From positions 62,001-126,000 of the forward strand of contig NZ_JANUGW010000010.1 in assembly GCF_024753285.1 (NCBI RefSeq): a stretch of 64,000 bases of DNA, read 5' to 3'. Shown in pieces: positions 59,501-64,000 of this stretch. How positions within the stretch are numbered: the stretch's first letter is position 1; the number at the start of each line of letters is the position of its first letter. The position numbers were made by a program, and so were the translations under genes. This stretch comes from Massilia pinisoli. Lineage in GTDB: Bacteria > Pseudomonadota > Gammaproteobacteria > Burkholderiales > Burkholderiaceae_D. The notes beneath the pieces are model-generated. The model was not told the origin of the DNA, did not search any database, and was given only the letters and a program-made list of their open reading frames with translations.

Positions 59501-60170
59501 TGAGCGCCGCTTCGCCCAGCATGTCGTAGGAATAGCGATAGCCGCGCGCCTCGTTGTCGCGGCTGTTCTTCAGCGCCTCGGCGATGGTCTGCCCCGTGAC
59601 GAACTGGTTGCCCAGCATGCGCATCGCGAGGTCGACGCCCTTGCGGATCAGCGGCTCGCCGCCTTTCGCGATCAGGCGCGTGAGCGCGGCGCCGAGGCCC
59701 GTCTCGCTGCTGGACGACACGAGCTTGCCCGTGACGAGCAGGCCCCACGTGGCCGCGTTCACGAACAGCGACGGCGATTCGCCCAGGTGCTTTTTCCAGT
59801 CGCCCTTGCTGATCTTGTCGGCGATCAGGCGGTCGGCCGTTTCCGAGTCCGGGATGCGCAGCAGTGCTTCCGCCAGGCACATCAGTGCGACGCCTTCCTC
59901 GGACGACAGCGAGAATTCGTGCATCAGTGCATCGACGCCGGATGAGCGAGTGCGTTTGTCGCGCACGGCCGACACGAGGCGGTGCGCCAGCATGTAGGCG
60001 TCACCGTCGGCGCTGGCGCCCTGGGCCAGCAGCCATTCGACCGCGGCCGTCTCGTCACGGCGGTAGGCGGCGGTGATGGCGGCGCGCAGCGGCGCCTGGT
60101 CGCGGCGGGTTTCGGCCTGCAAGGCGTCGAAGGGGACGTAGGCGGAAGCCGGGAAGGCGGCAATGTTCAT
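56535..60170 (-). CDS. putA: Bifunctional proline dehydrogenase/L-glutamate gamma-semialdehyde dehydrogenase PutA
   Basis: A 1211-residue enzyme oxidising proline to glutamate. The proline dehydrogenase barrel has YSYDMLGEAALTESDADNYY, GISIKLSALHPRYSRAQ and VRLVKGAYWDAEIKRAQ. The aldehyde dehydrogenase domain has CISPWNFPLAIFTGQVAAALAAGN, IFTGSTEVAQLINR, AETGGQNA and the catalytic Cys about residue 833 in AGQRCSALR. It lacks the N-terminal ribbon-helix-helix repressor domain of E. coli PutA, so regulation is left to the divergent Lrp-type gene. The ~200-residue C-terminal region (after the ALDH core) is the extra domain of long PutAs. The start MNIAAFPASAYVPFD at 60170 matches the family. Confidence 0.96.
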   Translation of the reverse strand: MNIAAFPASAYVPFDALQAETRRDQAPLRAAITAAYRRDETAAVEWLLAQGASADGDAYMLAHRLVSAVRDKRTRSSGVDALMHEFSLSSEEGVALMCLAEALLRIPDSETADRLIADKISKGDWKKHLGESPSLFVNAATWGLLVTGKLVSSSSETGLGAALTRLIAKGGEPLIRKGVDLAMRMLGNQFVTGQTIAEALKNSRDNEARGYRYSYDMLGEAALTESDADNYYASYEAAIHAIGKASNGRGIKDGPGISIKLSALHPRYSRAQYARVMGELLPRVRNLILLAKEYDIGINIDAEEADRLEISLDMLEALAFDPSLAGFEGIGLVVQAYQKRCPFVIDFVVDLARRSGRKFMVRLVKGAYWDAEIKRAQVDGLPGYPVYTRKVYTDVSYLTCARKLLAATDVVYPQFATHNAHSLSVIYTWAKADGVSNYEFQCLHGMGETLYDQVVGKDNLDKPCRIYAPVGSHETLLAYLVRRLLENGANSSFVNQIVDETVPIDTLLTDPFDAARAARCLPHPHIPLPLTLFPDGRRNSAGLDLTNEHVLAELAADLATPRRYLAAPLIDGPLEATGTLNVVNPAQSADIVGQVTEATTGDVDTALHAAVHAAPAWEGVGNAARADIIARVGDLFEQHRGELMALAVREAGKSLPNAIAEVREAVDFLRYYAAEIRTAPEARALGPVTCISPWNFPLAIFTGQVAAALAAGNVVLAKPAEQTPLIAHRAVQLFHEAGVPMGALQLLPGRGETVGAALTRDVRVKAVIFTGSTEVAQLINRTLAARAQQEGADIPLIAETGGQNALIVDSSALPEQVVQDVLTSAFDSAGQRCSALRVLFLQEDIADKTIKMLKGAMRELRVGVPDRLATDIGPVIDKEAQKNLLGHIERMKVTARHHFSLALPEALQAQGTFVPPTVLEIGSMSELKREVFGPVLHVVRWRRSDLAHVVDTINATGYGLTLGVHSRIDETIDFIASRAHVGNIYVNRNIVGAVVGVQPFGGEGKSGTGPKAGGPLYLKRLQKDAAPLLMHERRSNGALDALLGWASNNGEFATLAEHYMATTLDGARIDLPGPTGERNQLDFVPRGTVLCAPNGTASLLNQLAAVLATGNRALVLMDTPPSLPAAVMERVRFIDARDLDGSDSDIAIALVEQGLVGNVRTTLAAREGAIVGIVDTLADVSIALWRLVAERALCVNTTAAGGNASLMTLGL

Positions 60171-60271
60171 GAAGGTTCTGCGAAAAATGGATGAGGGCGC
60201 CGCCAGCAAAACGCGCCGCACCGTAGCCACGGCCGGCGCGCTGGAATACTGCGGATCATTGATTCGATTGT

Positions 60272-60350
60272 AGAAGGAAATCTTCTGGATTAATTCTGTT
60301 TTTACAGAAGACTAGCAATAGATAGTTTTTGGTGAGAGAATTTCACCAAA
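60272..60350. promoter_or_regulatory. Palindromic operators between putA and its Lrp-type regulator
   Basis: Three inverted repeats lie in the 207-bp divergent region: AGAAGGAAATCTTCT (60272-60286), TTCTGTTTTTACAGAA (60294-60309) and TTTGGTGA-N7-TCACCAAA (60328-60350). The first two share an AGAA/TTCT core, as Lrp-type sites do. An AT-rich TAATAT and a GGAGAGAG ribosome-binding site follow before 60378. Proline-dependent control of both genes is the likely role. Confidence 0.7.
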
Positions 60351-60377
60351 TAATATTTATAGTGGAGAGAGAACAAG

Positions 60378-60833
60378 ATGCTGGACAAGATCAGCAAGAA
60401 AATCCTGGCCGAACTGCAAAGCGACGGGCGTATCAGCAACGTCGAGCTGGCCGCACGCGTCAATCTGTCGCCCGCCGCCTGCCTCGAGCGGGTGCGCAAG
60501 CTGCATGAGTCCGGCTACATCATGGGCTACACGGCCCAGTTGAATCCGCAGCTGCTGGACGTGTCGCTGCTCGTCTTCATCGAAGTGGTGCTGGACCGCA
60601 CGACGCCGGAAGTCTTCGACGCCTTCAAGCAGAGCGTCCAGCTGATTCCCGAAGTGCTCGAATGCCATATGGTGGCCGGCGGATTCGACTACCTCGTCAA
60701 GGCGCGCGTGAAGGATATGGCAGCTTACCGCGAATTCCTCGGCAAGACTTTACTGCAGAAAGGCGTGCGCGAGACGCACACCTATGCCGTGATGGAAGAG
60801 GTCAAGAACACGACCAAGCTTCCGATCAAATAA
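60378..60833 (+). CDS. Lrp/AsnC family regulator, probable proline-responsive activator of putA
   Basis: A 151-residue regulator with N-terminal helix-turn-helix (LDKISKKILAELQSDGRISNVELAARVNLSPAACLERVRKLHESGYI) and C-terminal ligand-binding RAM domain (VPEVLECHMVAGGFDYLVKARVKDMAAY-like). It is divergent from putA, the arrangement of PutR/BkdR-type regulators that activate proline use. The start at 60378 follows GGAGAGAG by about 6 bases. Confidence 0.93.
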   Translation: MLDKISKKILAELQSDGRISNVELAARVNLSPAACLERVRKLHESGYIMGYTAQLNPQLLDVSLLVFIEVVLDRTTPEVFDAFKQSVQLIPEVLECHMVAGGFDYLVKARVKDMAAYREFLGKTLLQKGVRETHTYAVMEEVKNTTKLPIK

Positions 60834-60838
60834 AACAA

Positions 60839-60857
60839 CGCCCCGGCAGGCGGGGCG
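60839..60857. terminator. Hairpin between the Lrp-type and LysR genes
   Basis: CGCCCC/GGGGCG with a 7-base loop lies between these convergent genes. The plus strand continues CATGTTTT and the minus strand into GTTGTTTTA, so it may work in both directions. Confidence 0.65.
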
Positions 60858-60864
60858 CATGTTT

Positions 60865-61845
60865 TCAAGCGATTTTTTCCATCTTTTCCGACGCTTCCGA
60901 CTTTTGCGGCAGCATCTTCTGTGCCGAGGCGGACAGGCTTTCCAGGTTCTTGCGCAGCCAGCGGTGGGCCGGGCTGCGGCCGTCGCGTTCGTGCCACAGC
61001 ATGTCCAGGTGGACGGCCGGCAGCTGGAACGGCAGCTCGCGCCAGATCAGCTGCTCGGCGGCACCCGTCGAGGCGATCAAGTGCTTCGGCAGCACGGTGA
61101 CGAGGTCGGAGTTCGCGACGACGCGGCCGGCCGTGAAGAACTGGTTCACGGTCAGCAGGATGCGGCGTTCGCGGCCGAGCTGTGCCAGCGCCTCGTCGAC
61201 GAGGCCGTGGGCGCGGCCGGAGAAGCTCACGAGCAGGTGATTCGCCTTGCAATATTGGTCGAGGTCGAGCGTGCCCTGCGCCAGCGGGTGATTCTTGCGC
61301 ATCACGACCACGTATTCGCCCGAATACAGGCGCTCGTGGCGGATCGGCGAACCCGTCTCGTACGACAGCTGGGCCGCGACGCCGGGGAAGAAGCCCACGG
61401 CAAGGTCGATGTCGCCGCGCAACAGCATCGGGCGCGGTTCGCGCGTCGTCAGCGGCACCATGCGGATGTTGACGCCGGGCGCCTCTTTTTCGATCGATCG
61501 CACCAGCGAAGGCAACCACAGGGCGGCGGTGGCGTCGGCCATCGCCATGCGAAACGTCGCCTGGGCCTTGGAGACGTCGAACGTCTCCGGCATCACGGCA
61601 GCTTCCAGCGCGGCCAGCGCCTGGCGCACGGCGGGCCACAGCGCTTCCGCGCGCGGCGTGGGCTTGACGCCGTAGGCGGTGCGGATCAGCAACTCGTCGC
61701 CTAGGCTTTCGCGCAAGCGTTTGATGGCGTTCGAGACGGCGGGCTGGGTCATCGCGAGATGGCCAGCGGCACGGGTCAGGTTTTGCTCGGTCATGACGGC
61801 GTCGAAGACGCGGAGCAGGTTCAGATCAAGCGTGAGGAAGCTCAT
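60865..61845 (-). CDS. LysR family transcriptional regulator
   Basis: A 326-residue regulator. The winged helix-turn-helix is LNLLRVFDAVMTEQNLTRAAGHLAMTQPAVSNAIKRLRESLGDELLIRT, followed by a periplasmic-binding-like effector domain (PLTTREPRPMLLRGDIDLAVGFFPGV). The type fits NodD/NahR-like LysR members that sense aromatic acids, but the effector is unknown. It is divergent from the small membrane-protein gene at 62008, a possible target. Its final residues are Lys/Glu-rich. Confidence 0.94.
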   Translation of the reverse strand: MSFLTLDLNLLRVFDAVMTEQNLTRAAGHLAMTQPAVSNAIKRLRESLGDELLIRTAYGVKPTPRAEALWPAVRQALAALEAAVMPETFDVSKAQATFRMAMADATAALWLPSLVRSIEKEAPGVNIRMVPLTTREPRPMLLRGDIDLAVGFFPGVAAQLSYETGSPIRHERLYSGEYVVVMRKNHPLAQGTLDLDQYCKANHLLVSFSGRAHGLVDEALAQLGRERRILLTVNQFFTAGRVVANSDLVTVLPKHLIASTGAAEQLIWRELPFQLPAVHLDMLWHERDGRSPAHRWLRKNLESLSASAQKMLPQKSEASEKMEKIA

Positions 61846-62007
61846 GGGACTCCGTTCAGGACTGGCAATGGTTTATCGGTACGGTAAGTGTACCCGATTT
61901 CCATTCACAATCAATATAAGAGCTATCAGTAAGCGTAATTAGATTTATATGTTGCGTTGCACTATAGTTACATCGAACGAATAGATCAGATAGCCACCCC
62001 TCCCGCC

Positions 62008-62244
62008 ATGTCCTTCTCCGCCACCCTGTTCCAGACCCCGGTCATGGCGCTGCCTTTCGCCCACCTGCTCGTCTTGATGGTCCAGCTGACCCTGCTGGGT
62101 GGCCTCGTGATGTTCTTCCGTCCGCTGCTGATCGGCATCGCCCGTGCGCTGATGCTGGTCGTGCGCCCCCGTCCGACGAAGGACGAGTTGGCTGCACGCC
62201 GTCAGCGTGCCGCAGCCGATGCCGGCGTCGTTGCATCGCACTGA
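62008..62244 (+). CDS. Small membrane protein (78 aa), function unknown
   Basis: A short protein with one or two hydrophobic stretches (LPFAHLLVLMVQLTLLGGLVMFF and IGIARALMLVV) and a basic, Arg-rich cytoplasmic tail (RPRPTKDELAARRQRAAAD). ATG 62008 fits best; upstream in-frame codons to 61957 would be non-hydrophobic. No domain is recognised. It is divergent from the LysR gene and followed by a clear terminator, which supports it as a real transcription unit. Confidence 0.65.
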   Translation: MSFSATLFQTPVMALPFAHLLVLMVQLTLLGGLVMFFRPLLIGIARALMLVVRPRPTKDELAARRQRAAADAGVVASH

Positions 62245-62278
62245 TCCTTACGATTAGTTTACACAGCTTCCTCCGCGA

Positions 62279-62314
62279 AAGCGGCGTCCCGATGACCGGG
62301 CGCCGCTTTTTTTT
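62279..62314 (+). terminator. Intrinsic terminator after the small membrane protein gene
   Basis: Stem AAGCGGCG/CGCCGCTT enclosing an inner CCCG/CGGG pair, followed by TTTTTTTT. A strong Rho-independent terminator. Confidence 0.9.
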
Positions 62315-62784
62315 CGTCCAGATTTCCCGTCTCTCCCCCTGAAACGTAAGCCAGTCTCACCCGTCGCGGGTAACTCGAGGTCGCTCAGGTTGTCAGGCGG
62401 TTTTTCGGGGATTTCATTTAACAATGAGTCGATATCGAATATTGGTATCAAAAAATCGATGATCGTGTAAATGATGAGTTAACGTCATATTCAAAGATGA
62501 TGGAGCTAGGTTAGCGAAATATCGCCAGCTTCATGACGACCTCATCAATCGCGTTGTGCGATCTAATGGGGGTGCGCGAAATCGTCATGATGACGGAATA
62601 TTGATGAGATTTGCTTGAAAATGAATAAAGAATGGAAGAAGTTCATGTTTGGTTACAATGGACTGATAAGTTATCGTAACTATCGATTGTGTCGAACGGA
62701 TGAAGCGCCAGAGGCGTCCGCGTGCCGGCTGGCCTCCACCTCCATCCGAAAAATCGGCAGGCACGCAGTCAAAAACGCGGGGCG
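62315..62784. other. AT-rich gene-free region
   Basis: About 470 bases without a recognised gene. 62400-62700 is much lower in GC than flanks and has a small palindrome CGTCATGATGACG (62583-62595) and repeated ATGAT/GATGA words. Short open frames on either strand are not convincing. It could hold distant regulatory sites or an unrecognised small RNA. Confidence 0.45.
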
Positions 62785-62825
62785 AAAAAAAACGCGGCCG
62801 CCGGTCGCCCGGGGCCGCGTTTTTT
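62785..62825 (-). terminator. Terminator of the chalcone-isomerase-like gene
   Basis: Stem AACGCGGCC/GGCCGCGTT with an internal GC-rich loop, flanked by an A run on the left and a T run on the right, so it can stop transcription from both directions; it lies 14 bases after the minus-strand stop at 62840. Confidence 0.85.
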
Positions 62826-62839
62826 GGAAGACATGGCGC

Positions 62840-63439
62840 TTACTTGGCTTCGCCCAGCAGTGCCGGCTTCAGCGAGCGGTCGACCGGCTTGTCGCCCAGC
62901 CAGATGCGCAGGATGGCGTTATAAAAATTGATGTCGGGGATCGGGCCGCCCAGCTTCTGGCCATTCAGTTCGGCCTGGGTGCCGGTGCCCGGGATCCAGT
63001 CCAGGTGCAGCACGTCGCCCTTCTTGAGGCCGTCGACGGAGGCGAACAATTCACCCATCTTGCTGATCTGGGCCACGATGCGCTGTTTCTCGGCCTTGTC
63101 GATGTTCTCGTTCAGGCCATCCATGAAGGCCTTGCCGAAATCTTCCGACGAGATGTCGCGCGCCATCTGCAAGGTCACGCGGCGCGGGCCCTCTTCCTTC
63201 AGGATCTCGGCCGTGTTGTTCTTCTTTTCCGGCAGGTACAGGCCGGCCGCATAGACCTTGACGATGAACTTCGTGCGCATGCCGGCACCGTTCAGTTTGA
63301 GGTCCTTGCCGGCGACCTTGGTCGTGTCGTCGAACTTGTAGCCGCTGATGTCGACGGCCGCGACGGCGGGCAGGCTGGCGGCGAGCGTGAGGATGGCGCC
63401 GGCGAGCAGGGCTTTGATGGCGGATTTACGTGTAGTCAT
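62840..63439 (-). CDS. Chalcone isomerase-like periplasmic protein
   Basis: A 199-residue protein with a signal peptide (SAIKALLAGAILTLAASLPAVAA) and the chalcone isomerase-like fold: KLNGAGMRTKFIVKVYAAGLYL, RRVTLQMARDISSEDFGKAFMDGLNEN, and a C-terminal FYNAILRIWLGDKPVDRSLKPALLG. Bacterial members are not flavonoid enzymes; they probably bind fatty acids or other lipids. The gene is flanked by a terminator downstream and a chemoreceptor gene upstream (51-base gap). Confidence 0.92.
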   Translation of the reverse strand: MTTRKSAIKALLAGAILTLAASLPAVAAVDISGYKFDDTTKVAGKDLKLNGAGMRTKFIVKVYAAGLYLPEKKNNTAEILKEEGPRRVTLQMARDISSEDFGKAFMDGLNENIDKAEKQRIVAQISKMGELFASVDGLKKGDVLHLDWIPGTGTQAELNGQKLGGPIPDINFYNAILRIWLGDKPVDRSLKPALLGEAK

Positions 63440-63490
63440 GTCTGTCTCCTTTGTGGGAAGGCTATCGTTGTGAAAATCGTTGGCTGCGGT

Positions 63491-64000
63491 TCAGGCCGCG
63501 GCCAGCGCCTGGTGCGAACGTGCCGGCCGGGGCGTCGCTTGCGCCTCCGCGCCCGCGTTTTGCAACTTGAACACGCTGACGGCGCGCGACAGCCGCTGCG
63601 CTTGTTCTTGCATCGAAGCGGCGGCCACGGCAGCCTGTTCGACGAGGGCCGCGTTCTGCTGCGTCGTTTCGTCCATCTCGACGATGGTCTGGCTGACCTG
63701 GGCGATGCCGGCACTCTGTTCGAGGCTGGCAGCCGTAATTTCGCCCATGATGTCGGTAACGCGGCGTACGCTTTCGACGACCTCTTCCATCGTCACGCCG
63801 GCCTGCTCGACGAGCGTGCTGCCCTCTTGCACCTTATCCACGGAATCGCCGATCAAGAGCTTGATCTCCTTGGCAGCCGCGGCCGAGCGCTGCGCCAGGC
63901 TGCGCACTTCGGATGCGACGACGGCGAAGCCGCGACCCTGCTCGCCCGCGCGCGCGGCCTCGACCGCGGCATTCAGCGCGAGGATGTTCGTCTGGAAGGC
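63491..64000 (-). CDS. Methyl-accepting chemotaxis protein, C-terminal fragment (5' end outside window)
   Basis: Only the last ~170 residues are present; the frame runs off the window edge. It shows the conserved hairpin tip region [34 protein letters not shown] of chemoreceptors and the helical methylation region with [48 protein letters not shown]. The C-terminus (RSHQALAAA) has no pentapeptide tether. It should signal to CheA; the sensed ligand is encoded outside the window. Confidence 0.93.
   Translation of the reverse strand, partial: AFQTNILALNAAVEAARAGEQGRGFAVVASEVRSLAQRSAAAAKEIKLLIGDSVDKVQEGSTLVEQAGVTMEEVVESVRRVTDIMGEITAASLEQSAGIAQVSQTIVEMDETTQQNAALVEQAAVAAASMQEQAQRLSRAVSVFKLQNAGAEAQATPRPARSHQALAAA

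Noticed and set aside
62254-62451. Open frame of 65 codons on the minus strand
   Set aside because: It overlaps the strong terminator at 62279-62314 and has no family resemblance.

Overview
This 64 kb window looks like chromosome from a high-GC betaproteobacterium of the Oxalobacteraceae, most like Massilia or Telluria. The reasons are the proteins recognised, the betaproteobacterial block mnmG-rsmG-parA-parB-atpIBEFHAGDC, and the linked putA and Lrp-type regulator. No rRNA operon, prophage or CRISPR array was seen. Identifications rest on motif and family recognition by eye; no database search was run.

Layout. 0-2 kb: the tail of a RarD-type permease and the ABC-F factor ettA, followed by a REPIN-like element. 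2-10.2 kb, minus strand: eight tightly packed genes forming what looks like one extracytoplasmic redox operon. In transcription order these are a CPBP intramembrane protease of the MrtJ type, its probable sorting substrate (a cytochrome c/choice-of-anchor-D protein with a GGGGC-hydrophobic-RR tail), a TlpA-like thioredoxin, a DUF4266 lipoprotein, a DUF3570 barrel with a flavinylation-like motif, the flavin transferase apbE, dsbD and trxB. 10-24 kb: a RAYT transposase and housekeeping genes, including the six-gene pepP-to-MAPEG run, hpt, a PHB-depolymerase-type esterase and argB. 23.8-24.3 kb: tRNA-Thr, tRNA-Asp and a displaced second copy of the tRNA-Asp 3' end. 24.3-30.4 kb: a nucleotidase, slmA, pabBC, ompW with an FNR box, gpx, ppk2 and a CoA-binding protein. 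30.6-31.5 kb: two low-GC accessory genes. 31.7-38.9 kb: the complete nine-gene ATP synthase operon. 39.2-45 kb: parAB-rsmG-mnmG, with parS sites and a 9-bp tandem repeat array. 45.9-53.3 kb: a complete branched-chain amino-acid-type ABC transporter with a hydrolase and a GMC oxidoreductase. 53.3-54.5 kb: a non-coding stretch with three copies of a ~197-bp module, each carrying four DnaA-box-like 9-mers at fixed spacing and the last followed by an AT-rich tract. This is a strong candidate for the replication origin or a DnaA-binding locus. 54.5-64 kb: mtnN, ald, putA with its divergent Lrp-type regulator, a LysR regulator, a small membrane protein, a chalcone-isomerase-like periplasmic protein and the end of a chemoreceptor.

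How it fits together. The parS sites, parAB, mnmG-rsmG and the DnaA-box modules within about 13 kb describe an origin-proximal chromosome organisation region; the atp, par and mnmG genes all point away from the candidate origin. The trxB-dsbD-apbE operon suggests electrons from NADPH pass through DsbD to a periplasmic thioredoxin and a flavinylated or heme-bearing envelope complex whose job is unknown. This is the best candidate here for an undescribed biological system.
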